NCBI GenBank assembly: GCA_963664635.1
Contig: OY761542.1
Coordinates: 1 to 64,000, forward strand
Source: VXNE01 sp963664635
Lineage (GTDB): Bacteria; Pseudomonadota; Gammaproteobacteria; Pseudomonadales; Azotimanducaceae
DNA length: 64,000 bases
Reading direction: 5' to 3'
Below, piece after piece: positions 1-8,262 of the stretch; within the stretch, counting starts at the first letter, position 1, and every line of letters starts with the position of its first letter. A model generated the notes under the pieces. That model worked only from the letters and a program-made list of their open reading frames with translations, was not told where the DNA came from and searched no databases. The translations under genes and the position numbers were made by a program.

Positions 1-946
1 ACGCGCCGCCGTCGCGACCAACCGCGCGCGGCGTAGCGCAACTCGTCGTAACGGCGCGTCGTCTCCCCCGTCATCTCCGCCATGACGTAGGTCTCGTACA
101 ACGTCGCCGCCACCATGTCCGTCAGGACGCTGTTGCGGGGCAGGCCGAGGATGAAGTCCAGCCCCGAGGCCTCGCACCACGCCATCAGCGACTCGCGGCA
201 GAAGCCGCCGTCACCGCGCACCACGACGCGCGTGTCCGGCCAGCGCGCGCGCAGCCGCGTCGCGATCCGCCGCACCTCGTCGAGCACGCCCGCCGCGTCC
301 CCGCCCGACGCCTCGCGCAGACGCGCGCACAACAGGTGCTCGCCGCAGAACACGTACAACGGCAGGTAACGGTAGCTGTCGTAGTGGCCATGAAAGAAGC
401 GGCCTTCCTGGTTGCCGTGCAGCGGATCGTCCGTCGCGTCGATGTCCAGCACGATCTCCGCCGGGGGCGTCTCGTGCGCCTCGACGAACAACTCCAACAA
501 CAACGCGTCCATCGCCGCGGTGTCCGCCACGACCTTCTTGTAGCGGTGCCGCGCGGCGGCTTCCAACACCGACAGCTCCAGACGGTTCAGCGTGCTCTTG
601 CCGGCCAGCGGCCGCCCGCGCCGGTCACGTCCGCACACTCGCACAACAGCGCCATCAGACGGTCGCGGCGTAGCTCGTCGTGATCGTTGAGATCCTCGTA
701 ACCCAGGCAGATGCCCATGACGCGCTGCTTCACCAGCGTCTCGACATCGTGCTCCACGCGGCCCGCCGCGCGATGATCGGTGAAACAGCCAGCCAGCCGC
801 TTCAGAATGCCGGCGCGATCCTCCAACTCCCGCAGCGCCAGCGCGCCGCCGTCCGACGACAGCTCCTCGCCGTCGAACGCACCCACCACCCCGCGTCTCC
901 CAAGACCTCCAAACTCCAGTTGTTCCGCGTTACACTCCGTTCCCAT
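1..946 (-). pseudogene. IS1380-family DDE transposase, frameshifted and cut by the window edge
   Basis: The N-terminal part (946 down to about 610) has the family pattern ELSSDGGALALRELEDR and LGYEDLNDHDELRRD. The frame then shifts around 605-625. The next frame continues with LAGKSTLNRLELS, the first catalytic Asp in LDIDATDDPLHGNQ, and the second in VVVRGDGGFC. The C-terminal third, with the catalytic Glu, lies beyond position 1. The shift joins two conserved blocks without an obvious gap, so it is a small indel: either real inactivation or a sequencing error. The start is the ATG complementary to 944-946. Confidence 0.85.
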
Positions 947-1038
947 GAGGTCGTGCTCCTTGTCCCGTAAGTGCTTGTCGCAACTGCATTTTACGGCACG
1001 GGCACGACCTCAGCTACCACCTTGGTGAGAAATCCGGG
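1..1038 (-). mobile_element. IS1380-family insertion sequence, right part only
   Basis: The left part of the element lies outside the window. What is present is a leftward-reading transposase (to 946) and a short non-coding tail ending near 1038 in a stretch reading GGTGAGAAATCCGGGC, which I recall as resembling the terminal repeat of IS1380-like elements. The tail abuts the last codons of the neighbouring threonine-dehydratase-like gene. The bases CTAG at the junction could be the 4-bp target duplication, but the other end is not visible to confirm it. The family call rests on the transposase; the exact boundary is inferred. Confidence 0.7.
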
Positions 1039-2000
1039 CTAGGGCACGTCGCCCGCGAGCACCGAGCGGAACACGTCCGCATCGACGTTGCCTCCGGACA
1101 GGACCACGGCGACCCGTCGGCCCGCCTGCCGGGACGCCTCCCGGCACAACGCGGCCAGTGCGGCAGCGCCGGCGCCCTCGGCGACGTTGTGGGTGCACCG
1201 ATAGAGCGTACGCATCGCCTCGGCGATCTCCGCCTCGCTGACCTCGACGATCCGCGCGGTGCCCCCGCGCACGACCTCGAGTGCCTGTTCGTTCGGAACA
1301 CGGCAGGCCATGCCGTCGGCGAATGTGCGCGCCGAGTCCGTGGACACGACCCGTCCCGCCGCGACGCTACGCGCCATCGCCGGGGCGCGGGCGGCCACGA
1401 CTCCGACCACCTCGGTGCGCAGGCCCATCAGGTCGCGCGTGCGGATGACGCCGCAGATCCCGGAGCCCATGCCGATCGGCACGTACACCGTATCGAGGTC
1501 GCCCGCCGCCTCGAAGAGTTCGCGGGCGTACGTCGCCACGCCGCGGACGAGGGCGGGGTGGAAGGACGGGACCACGAACGCCCCTCGACGTCCGCCCGGC
1601 GCGCGGCCTCGACCCGGGCCTCGTCGAAATCGTCGCCGAACGTGACGACCTCCGCGCCCCAGCCGACCATCGCCTCGTTTTTCTCGACACTGTTGCCGCG
1701 CGGGACGAACACCGTCACCGGGATCCCGAAGCGGCGCGCCGCGAACGGGATGCTCTGGCCATGGTTGCCGCGCGTCGCCGTGACCATGCGGCGCGGCAGG
1801 CGGCCCGCGCGGTGGAGTTCCTCGAGGAGCACCACGCCCCCGCGCACCTTGAACGCCCCGATGGGCGTGTGGTTCTCGTGCTTCACCCACACCTCGCAGC
1901 CCACGCGCTCGCACAGGGACGGCCAGCGGTACTGCGGCGTGGGCGGCATCACCCGCGCCACGGTGCGGCGTGCGTCCTCCAGTCCGTCCAGGTCGAACAT
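1039..2000 (-). pseudogene. Threonine/serine dehydratase-like PLP enzyme, one frameshift
   Basis: This is a fold-type II PLP enzyme of the threonine dehydratase / hydroxyaspartate ammonia-lyase group, which deaminates beta-hydroxy amino acids to keto acids. The N-terminal half has the Schiff-base lysine region (PIGAFKVRGG) and the GNHGQSIPFA loop. The C-terminal half, in another frame, has PIGMGSGICGVI, AEGAGAAALAAL and VVLSGGNVD. The switch is at about 1577-1584, where one base seems to be missing between EAARRADVEG and AFVVPSFHP. The start chosen is the ATG at 2000 (MFDLDGLEDARR), 12 nt after a GGGAGG; ATG at 2045 is an alternative. The stop codon lies inside the CTAG at the IS1380 boundary. 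It could be a sequencing-error frameshift in a live gene. Confidence 0.75.
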
Positions 2001-2190
2001 CCGCGTCACGATCCTCCCTTGTGCTGGCGGGTCGTAGCGCGCCATCACTATCACAATACCTTCCGCGAGGCCCTGAACCTGCCGCCGCCGGAACGGGTGG
2101 ACCGCGTTCGCGCGGCTTGAATCGCAGGGGACGGGCTCGTTCCGTACCGATTGCGCGCACGTGTTTGACGCGCTTGCGACCGCCCCCCGC

Positions 2191-2982
2191 TCAGGCAACC
2201 CTCGGGTCGTAGAATCCCAGTGCGGCGTACATGTCGAATCCAAGCAGCCGCCTGACTTCCGGCGACAGTTCCGCCATGCGTTCCCGAGGCACGTCCAGGT
2301 ACTGGTTCTCTTCCTGCCTCACCCAGCCCAGGGAATAGGTCAGGATCACTCCGTAGCGCCAGTCCCGCGACGTGTTCGCCCCCGCACCGTGCAACGTTCC
2401 GCCCATCCAGAACAGCACCGCGCCGGCCGGCATCTCCGCGCTCAGAATCTCGTCGGGCCTGGCCTTTCTGTCCGCGGGCCACTTGTGACTGCCGGGCACC
2501 AGCAAAGTGCCGCCGTTGTCCGCGCGGAACTCCGTAACGGCCCACATGCTGGCCACGATGATGTTGGGGCGCGGCAAGGGAAAGAACGTGAACGAGCTCT
2601 CCTCCCGATGCAGCACCTGCTCGCGCGCTCCGGGGCCTACTTCGACGGCAGCGGAGACATGCAACTGGTAGCCGTGCTCGCAGTTGGGCAGCAGGTGGGT
2701 GTCGCAGACCCGCCGGCTCAACGGGTGCGGCACGAGCCGGTCGGTGATGCTGGGAGAACGCGCGACCAAGGCAGAGACGCGCCGCGTGTGGCCGGGGTAG
2801 AACTTCGTCGGGTCATCCTCTTCGATCAACCGCGCCTTCGCCATGTGCGGCGCCAACTCACCCGCAATGGATTGGCGTAGTCCGGCGTCCATGACTCCGG
2901 TAACCACGGCGCATCCCGCTTCACCCAACGCCTCGGCGATGTCACCGGCGGACGTGCCGGCGGAAAACTGAGGTATGGACAT
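2191..2982 (-). CDS. Phytanoyl-CoA dioxygenase (PhyH) family protein
   Basis: 263 residues, a normal size for a PhyH-type Fe(II)/2-oxoglutarate dioxygenase. The iron triad is visible as an HxE form (HREESS, in place of the common HxD) and a distal His in GGTLHGAGANTS. An Arg for 2-oxoglutarate follows in RYGVILTYS. The NGGTLLVPGSHKW segment is typical of the family. The substrate cannot be told; members hydroxylate fatty acyl-CoAs and many small metabolites. It stands alone, reading leftward towards the broken threonine-dehydratase gene. A second, unrelated PhyH gene lies at 54.1 kb. Confidence 0.85.
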   Translation of the reverse strand: MSIPQFSAGTSAGDIAEALGEAGCAVVTGVMDAGLRQSIAGELAPHMAKARLIEEDDPTKFYPGHTRRVSALVARSPSITDRLVPHPLSRRVCDTHLLPNCEHGYQLHVSAAVEVGPGAREQVLHREESSFTFFPLPRPNIIVASMWAVTEFRADNGGTLLVPGSHKWPADRKARPDEILSAEMPAGAVLFWMGGTLHGAGANTSRDWRYGVILTYSLGWVRQEENQYLDVPRERMAELSPEVRRLLGFDMYAALGFYDPRVA

Positions 2983-3109
2983 CCGGTCTTCTCCACTCTA
3001 CGGAAGTACGGTCGCCGCGGCCCGTTGAAACGGCGACATCGCGATGCCCCCGGCCAGGGTGACCGTCATGCCGCAGTGGGCGATCCGAGTTTTCGTGGGC
3101 GTGAAGCGC

Positions 3110-4159
3110 CTAAGTCACGGGCTCCCGGCGGCCAGCCACGTCGGCCAGGGCAAGCAGGAGACGTTCCCCGGTCGGGCAGTCCACGATCAGGTCCCCGATC
3201 CGCTCCAGGGTCGCCGTTTCCTCAACCTCCGCGACCGCCTCCGCCACCGCCCCGCCGGCCGCGGCTCCGAAGCGCCGTGCGGCCTGCCGCGACAACATCG
3301 TGCGCTGGTGGCTCAAGCCCTCCGCCACGCCTTGCGCAACGCCCTCCGCACGCACACGTCCGAATTGCTCCTCCTTCCACGCGGCGATCCGCACCTCGAT
3401 CATGCTCGTCATGTCCAACGCCTCCAGTCCCTCCAGCGCCTCGAACGTCGGCAGCTCGCCCCCGTCCGCCAGCCTGGTCCACAACTCGCCCGCCCACGCA
3501 TGCAGCGCCTCCCGGAACGGTCGGTGTTGCGGGCCCGCGAAGCGCCTGAACTCCTCCGCCAACGTCGCCAGCAGATCGTCCAGTGACCGCGCCCGCAGCA
3601 ACCGCGCCACCGCCCGCAGGCGGTTATGCTCTCCCCAATCGTCCGTCCGCGAACGCACGAGGTCAAGCAGCACATACGCCTGTGGCTGATAAGGCCCCAA
3701 ATGCACGGCCGCCTCCGGCGGCAGGTGTCCCAGCGGCTCCAGTCCGTCCTCCGCCTTCCACGGTGCCGCGCCGTCGTAGACGACCAACGGCAGCACGGGC
3801 GGGGTATCCGCTGCAGGAATCACCCCCTGGCGACGTAGCGTATCCAACTGCCGCCGCGCGTACTCGCGGATGCGGTCCGGCATGCCGGCGTCGTCGCCCG
3901 ACTGGAACTCGGTCGGCACCACCAGGTAGGGACGGCGCCCGTCCGCCAACGCGCCCTCGCGCAGGTCGACGGCGAACAGCGCGTCGCCCTGGCGCTTGCT
4001 CAGGTCAGCCGCCACGCTGTCCCCGGCACGCAGGATCCGCACCGAGGCCGGATCCAGATGCGGCCAGAGCGCCGGCGCCGCCACCACGCGCAACGTGTCC
4101 GCGCACACCTCCGGCAGGTCGAACAGGAACTTGAACGCCTCGTCGTGGCGCATCGCCAT
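3110..4159 (-). CDS. Rpn-family (YhgA-like) recombination-promoting nuclease / putative transposase
   Basis: 349 residues. The N-terminus (MRHDEAFKFLFDLPEV) and the following region match the Rpn/YhgA group of PD-(D/E)XK proteins. The nuclease core is probably around residues 60-110, with D in LFAVDLREG and E in PTEFQSG. The C-terminal third is helical and charged. Rpn proteins are DNA endonucleases linked to RecA-independent recombination and phage defence, and are often duplicated in accessory regions. No partner gene is adjacent. The start is the ATG at 4159; a second ATG two codons on is equally possible. Confidence 0.8.
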   Translation of the reverse strand: MAMRHDEAFKFLFDLPEVCADTLRVVAAPALWPHLDPASVRILRAGDSVAADLSKRQGDALFAVDLREGALADGRRPYLVVPTEFQSGDDAGMPDRIREYARRQLDTLRRQGVIPAADTPPVLPLVVYDGAAPWKAEDGLEPLGHLPPEAAVHLGPYQPQAYVLLDLVRSRTDDWGEHNRLRAVARLLRARSLDDLLATLAEEFRRFAGPQHRPFREALHAWAGELWTRLADGGELPTFEALEGLEALDMTSMIEVRIAAWKEEQFGRVRAEGVAQGVAEGLSHQRTMLSRQAARRFGAAAGGAVAEAVAEVEETATLERIGDLIVDCPTGERLLLALADVAGRREPVT

Positions 4160-4458
4160 GGGAGGACGATAAGTCCGCGGACCCGCCGCGCAGAATCGGC
4201 GATCTCCCCCGGCGGCGTGCGCCTGTGTCCCGCCGGCGCGTGCGAGACTCGCTCATCAACACCTGGCATCGCCGCCATGATCGGGTGTAGTCGGATGGAC
4301 AACCGATGCGGTGCAGGCTTCCCCGGTCGGTCAACGCAACGCGACGGCCCCGGCGAGACCGCAGGAACTGGACTGCCTCGACGGCGGACACGTACCATCG
4401 ATCAGGAGCCGCAAGTCATGGAACCGTCCATTCTCGATCTCACCAGAGTTCCGTCACC
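4160..4458. other. Divergent intergenic region with a possible 14-codon leader ORF
   Basis: This gap separates the leftward Rpn gene from the rightward DUF1330-like gene. It contains a 24-base sequence (4229-4252) that recurs almost exactly at 7505-7528. A small reading frame at 4418-4462 starts with ATG after a good AGGAG (spacing 9) and encodes MEPSILDLTRVPSP. Its TGA overlaps the GTG start of the next gene. It could couple translation or be chance. No clear promoter hexamers were identified. Confidence 0.4.
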
Positions 4459-5325
4459 GTGAGACGCTGGGTGGTTCGTCTATCCCTCGGTCTGCCGGTC
4501 CTGCTGCTCGCGGGATACGGCATCCGCAGCCTCATGCTCCCCGCCCAGTCGGCCGCCGTGTTCGTCGAGTATGGCGAGGGCTTCTCCTGGCAGCCTGCGC
4601 CGGAGAGTCCGCTCTTCGAGAACGGCCAGCTCGAGTTCGCCGGGTTCGAGCCCATTCAACTGGCGGGCGAGGACCTGGGTGCGTGGGACGAAGTGGTGAT
4701 CGTGCACTTCGACCGCGCGGCCGAGTACCAGGAATTCGTGCGCAGGATTGCCGCGGAAGACGGCATAGCCCGGTACCACCTCATGGAGGTCGCCCCCCAG
4801 CCGCCGGAGCTCCTGCACTTCACGAACTGGCGGCTTCGCGGCTTTCGCGACGACGCGTCGATCGACCCCGGGGGCAAGGTGCCCATCGAAGCGGCGGTGG
4901 CTGACGCCAGGTACATGACGCAATGGCAGGGCCTGTTCGATGGGGCCTACCGCGACGGGATCGTCATGCTCAATCTCCTTTCGCGCGAGGACGATCCGCA
5001 AGACCCCACCGGCGGTCCGGACAGCGATGCGACCGCCGAAGAGCTATACGATCGATACGCCGAGATAGCGACACGGGTGCTTGGCAAGTTGGGAGGCCAG
5101 ATCTCGGTGCTGGGTGCGGTAGATCGTGTCGTCGTCGGGCCCCGGATCCGAAACTACGACGTGTACGCCTTCGTGTTCTATCCCTCGGTGGACGTCTTCG
5201 AGGTCATGTTCACGGCAAAGGACCGCGTGGACGCACAGGTACACCAACGCGCGGGCCTGAACGCCGAGGGTTCCGCCGGCTACTGGGTGAAACCCTACCC
5301 GGAGTTCACGCCCGCAGAGACGTAG
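4459..5325 (+). CDS. Membrane-anchored or exported DUF1330-like protein
   Basis: 288 residues from the GTG chosen as start, because it begins a clean N-terminal anchor or signal (RRWVVRLSLGLPVLLLAGYG). The frame is open further upstream, but that part is Arg-rich and not protein-like. The mature part appears to hold two alpha-beta barrel halves of the DUF1330 type. The first is at about residues 60-130 (VVIVHFDRAAEYQEFVRRIA). The second is at about 170-280 (GIVMLNLLSR, LYDRYAEIATRVLGKLGG, VMFTAKDRVDAQVHQRAGL, ending YWVKPYPEF). DUF1330 proteins are small ligand-binding barrels of unclear role. The gene sits 64 bases before an alpha/beta hydrolase gene on the same strand and may be co-transcribed with it. 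Confidence 0.6.
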   Translation: MRRWVVRLSLGLPVLLLAGYGIRSLMLPAQSAAVFVEYGEGFSWQPAPESPLFENGQLEFAGFEPIQLAGEDLGAWDEVVIVHFDRAAEYQEFVRRIAAEDGIARYHLMEVAPQPPELLHFTNWRLRGFRDDASIDPGGKVPIEAAVADARYMTQWQGLFDGAYRDGIVMLNLLSREDDPQDPTGGPDSDATAEELYDRYAEIATRVLGKLGGQISVLGAVDRVVVGPRIRNYDVYAFVFYPSVDVFEVMFTAKDRVDAQVHQRAGLNAEGSAGYWVKPYPEFTPAET

Positions 5326-5389
5326 AGGCCCACGCCGCCCCGACTACCGCCGACCTTCGCGGCGCGACGTCAACCACTTGGAGCAAGCC

Positions 5390-6451
5390 ATGTCCACAGA
5401 TCTCCACCTACCGGGGCGACTCGGCAACCCGGACGCCACGATCGAGACCGACGGGCGCTGCGATCCGCGTCTCGTATCCGTGGCGATGCAGGGATACGCG
5501 CCTGGCGTTGCAGTACCTCCCGCCGACGCCTCGTACGAGGACTGTCTCGCATACTGTGCGGACCTCGAGGGCGCGGCGGACGAGACCCACCCCCTGCAGC
5601 TCGCGGCGATGCCGAACTTCGATCACGTCGACCAGTCGACCGAGACGATCCAGGGCCCGGACGACAACGACATCACCCTCTACATCCACCGGCCGAAGGG
5701 GGTGGATGGCCCGCTCCCCGGTCTGGTGCACCTGCACGGCGGCGGGATGGTCATCCTGACGGCGGCCGACCCCGACAGTCAGCGCTGGCGGAACACGCTT
5801 GCCGCCGAGGGCCTCGTCGTGGTGGGGGTGGAGTTCAGGAACGGCGGCGGCAAGCTGGGCCCGCATCCCTTTCCCGCGGGGCTGAACGACTGCGCGGCGG
5901 GCGTGCGATGGACCCACGCGCATCGCGACGCACTCGGCATCACGACCATCACGGTCTCCGGGGAAAGCGGCGGCGGGAACCTGTCCCTCGCCACCGGACT
6001 GAAGGCCAGGCAGGAAGGCTGGGCGGACGAAATCGACGGGATCTACGCGCTGTGCCCCTACATCTCCGGCACCTACGCGAACCCCCCGAGCCACCTCCTG
6101 TCTCTCGTCGAGAACGACACGTACATGCTGGAATGCCAGCAGATGGACCGCCTGGTGACCGCCTACGATCCCGAACGCGCACACGGCGCCAACCCCCTGG
6201 CCTGGCCGCTCGCGGCGACCGCGTCGGACCTCGAGGGGCTGCCGCCGCATGTCATTTCCGTCAACGAGCTCGATCCGCTACGCGATGAAGGCCTGGCCTT
6301 CTTTCGGAAGCTGCTCGCGGCAGGCGTCTCCGCGGTCGCGCGCACCGCGCATGGCACGACCCATGGCGCCGACCTCGGGATGCCGGATGTCATCCCGGAC
6401 GTGCACTGGGAGACGGTTCGGTCGATTGATGGGTTTGCGAAGAGCCTGTAA
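5390..6451 (+). CDS. Alpha/beta hydrolase, hormone-sensitive-lipase-like esterase
   Basis: 353 residues from the ATG at 5390 (an in-frame TTG lies four codons upstream). HSL-family hallmarks are present: the oxyanion loop HGGGM (about residue 118), the nucleophile elbow GESGGGN (Ser about residue 194), the acid in NELDPLRDEG, and His in HGTTHGAD. It should be a soluble esterase acting on small acyl or aryl esters. There is no signal peptide. It follows the DUF1330-like gene on the same strand. The substrate is unknown. Confidence 0.85.
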   Translation: MSTDLHLPGRLGNPDATIETDGRCDPRLVSVAMQGYAPGVAVPPADASYEDCLAYCADLEGAADETHPLQLAAMPNFDHVDQSTETIQGPDDNDITLYIHRPKGVDGPLPGLVHLHGGGMVILTAADPDSQRWRNTLAAEGLVVVGVEFRNGGGKLGPHPFPAGLNDCAAGVRWTHAHRDALGITTITVSGESGGGNLSLATGLKARQEGWADEIDGIYALCPYISGTYANPPSHLLSLVENDTYMLECQQMDRLVTAYDPERAHGANPLAWPLAATASDLEGLPPHVISVNELDPLRDEGLAFFRKLLAAGVSAVARTAHGTTHGADLGMPDVIPDVHWETVRSIDGFAKSL

Positions 6452-6515
6452 ACACAGAACCGGCGGTCGGGTCAGACGTGACGGTCCTCGGACAACCCGC
6501 CGGCAGGGCCTCGAT

Positions 6516-6707
6516 CTACCCCGACAAGAGCGCTCCACGGACCGCCTCGGGCTCTCTCTGGATCACGCGGAGCAGCGTCTCCGCCGGACCGCTGACGTTG
6601 CGGGCGCCCTGCTCCCACTTGCGATAGCCGGACAGGCTCATCCCCATCAGCGGCGCCATCTGCGCCTGCGTCAGTTTGGCTTGCAGGCGGACCTCCCGCG
6701 GTGTCAC
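6516..6707 (-). CDS. Small XRE-type helix-turn-helix protein, orphan antitoxin-like
   Basis: 63 residues, almost all one HTH domain: LTQAQMAPLMGMSLSGYRKWEQGARN is helices 2-4 of an XRE fold, followed by GPAETLLRVIQREPEAV. This form is typical of HigA/RelB-like antitoxins encoded after a RelE/HigB toxin. No intact toxin is recognisable upstream on its strand (6708-6906). The start is GTG at 6707. It may be the survivor of a decayed toxin-antitoxin pair or a stand-alone regulator. Confidence 0.65.
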   Translation of the reverse strand: MTPREVRLQAKLTQAQMAPLMGMSLSGYRKWEQGARNVSGPAETLLRVIQREPEAVRGALLSG

Positions 6708-6962
6708 GGGGGTATGTACGATCCCGGGGCCTTGTCAAGCGCTTCGTCGTCCTTCCGACCGGCCTCTCTAAGAACCTGCCGGTTTTCGCCGACGTCGACG
6801 GTCTGCACGAGCTCGGTCTTTGCGATTGGCCTCTGGTAGCAACTGGAAGACCGCTCCGATCCGACATGCCGTCGACGGCCAGCCGCGAGGGACGGCCGAC
6901 GCTCAAGGCCTCATACTCGCCGGAAGCCTGACCTGAAGGTGATCTGTGACGGAGGCGTCGGA
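6708..6962. other. Intergenic region, no gene recognised
   Basis: Open frames here are short and match nothing I recognise on either strand. The position upstream of the orphan HTH gene is where a toxin gene would be expected, but no RelE/HigB or BrnT motif is visible. Confidence 0.4.
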
Positions 6963-7121
6963 ATGCGGATAGGGTTCATCGGCACAGGGATCATGGGCGA
7001 GGGCATGGCCGCCAACCTGCTCGCGGCCGGGCGCCCGCTGTCCGGCTTCGACACCGGGGACATCTACGCGACGATCAGGCACCACGAAGCGGCTCTGGCC
7101 TGTGCGATCCGGGGCCGCTGA
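6963..7121 (+). pseudogene. N-terminal fragment of a 3-hydroxyisobutyrate dehydrogenase-like gene
   Basis: The first 30 or so codons encode a canonical NAD(P)-binding Rossmann start, MRIGFIGTGIMGEGMAANLL, with the GxGxMG motif of the beta-hydroxyacid dehydrogenase family (about 290 residues when complete). The similarity ends near FDTGD (about 7060), and the frame stops at 7121, just before a pair of imperfect direct repeats. Only the nucleotide-binding beta-alpha-beta unit remains, so it cannot be functional. Confidence 0.7.
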
Positions 7122-7133
7122 CGGACCCTTGGG

Positions 7134-7190
7134 GGTCGCCCTTGTGGCGTCTCATCTCGGCTTCGTGGACGAGCCCACCACGGTCGGGGG
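7134..7190. repeat. Imperfect direct repeat, copy 1
   Basis: About 57 bases sharing the order CGCCCTTGTGG...CTTCGTG.AC.AGCCCACCACGG with 7221-7279. The internal hairpin is degenerate in this copy. It lies between the two truncated genes at 6963 and 7504. Confidence 0.65.
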
Positions 7191-7220
7191 CATCGTGCAC
7201 GGATTCGGCGCGGCGCTGTA

Positions 7221-7279
7221 GGGGACGCCCTTGTGGGCGTCCCGTCCCAGCTTCGTGCACAAGCCCACCACGGGCGGGG
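7221..7279. repeat. Imperfect direct repeat, copy 2, with perfect hairpin
   Basis: Second copy of the element at 7134. Its left part is a perfect stem-loop: GGGACGCCC (7222-7230), loop TTGT, GGGCGTCCC (7235-7243). The reverse complement of 50960-51016 shares the left end, including the GTAGGGGACGCCCTT start and the hairpin. This suggests a dispersed REP-like family. Confidence 0.65.
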
Positions 7280-7504
7280 CCGGAAATCTTCGGAAGAACG
7301 CTCGATGAGATGAAGCGCCTTGGAAAGCGATGTCCCACCCTTGAAGACGACGTCGTTCCGATAGTCGGATTCGTGGAGCCACTTGAGTACCCGGGTGACC
7401 CAGTCCTTCTCGACATGGACGGCCGAGATCCCGATATGGCCTGCCGTGGCCTGAATGAGCTCGAGGTACGTGTCGGGCGACTCTTGCAGTCTCACCGTCT
7501 GCAC
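7280..7504 (-). pseudogene. N-terminal fragment of an AbiEii-type nucleotidyltransferase toxin gene
   Basis: Reading leftward from GTG 7504, about 73 codons match the start of AbiEii/AbiGii-family nucleotidyltransferases (about 270-300 residues when complete). The pattern is AVHVEKDWVTRVLKWL, then VVFKGGTSLSKALHLIERSSEDF, which carries the GG(T/S)x motif. The sequence then runs into the repeat pair at 7279 just where the first catalytic acidic residues would follow, and the frame continues through low-complexity Arg/Pro codons. The adenylyl- or guanylyltransferase core is lost. AbiE systems act in toxin-antitoxin and phage abortive infection. Confidence 0.75.
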
Positions 7505-7528
7505 CCCGCCTGCGCGTGCGAGACTCGC
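7505..7528. repeat. 24-base sequence shared with 4229-4252
   Basis: 23 of 24 bases agree with 4229-4252. The common core is GCGCGTGCGAGACTCGC. Both copies lie in non-coding DNA beside accessory genes. The role is unknown. Confidence 0.6.
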
Positions 7529-8262
7529 CGGCCATGGCGCGCCGGCTAAACGCTACGCGCCATATGGCTCGCCGGAGAAGGTCATCGAGAAGAGCAAGGA
7601 CGTGTACTACTGCGCACCGTCGCAGACGCAGGCAACGATTCGTCGGAGTGCGTACTGTCCCATGCTCCTCGCCCGCGCGCGAACATAGAGAGCCCTCAAC
7701 GTATTGCTGCCTCCAGATCTTTGGCCCTCACAGCAACTCGGATTGAGTCGTCCTGTCTGCTAGCTTCGGTTAACAGAGACAGACAGGTATCAGATCATCA
7801 GTCACGTTACCGCCGCCAGCGCGCCCATAGGGATACTATTTGTGCCTGCTAGGGAGATGGAGAGCCAGCAGTTGGAGCCGATAGGGCGCCTGTCAACGGG
7901 GGCGCAATTTTATCGGTATCGGGTGAACCTGACAGGCGACATCGAAATGTGCCAAAGACGCATGGTCCAAGATGTACAGTCGTTGGTTTCGATAAACTGA
8001 CAGGCGGCCGAAAGCCCGCACGAGGCGCACTGCGAGACCAGAGGCTACTCGAATGGGACTGCGAGTAAGCGGTCCTTCGAGAGTAGCCAATCGTTGGCGC
8101 CCTCCAATCGAGATCCTGATGGGGAATGACTACGTTGTGTTGGCGTGCCAAGGCAACAACGCTTTTCGCATCGACGCCGGTCTTGATCAGACCGTCCGTT
8201 TGGGGGCGGATCATCGAGGGTTCACGACCCCGACTACGCTGCCCATCCGAGGAGCGCTGGCA
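7529..8262. other. Intergenic region of more than 700 bases, no convincing gene
   Basis: The base composition looks visibly less GC-rich than the flanks. A leftward open frame at 7849-8214 has no protein-like pattern. A rightward stretch at 7550-7688 contains SPEKVIEKSKDVYYC, which reads like a coding remnant but is not recognised. No RNA gene was identified. Confidence 0.4.

Noticed and set aside
7849..8214. A leftward 121-codon frame in the gene-poor gap
   Set aside because: The sequence has no conserved look, no ribosome site and unusual Ser/Pro content.
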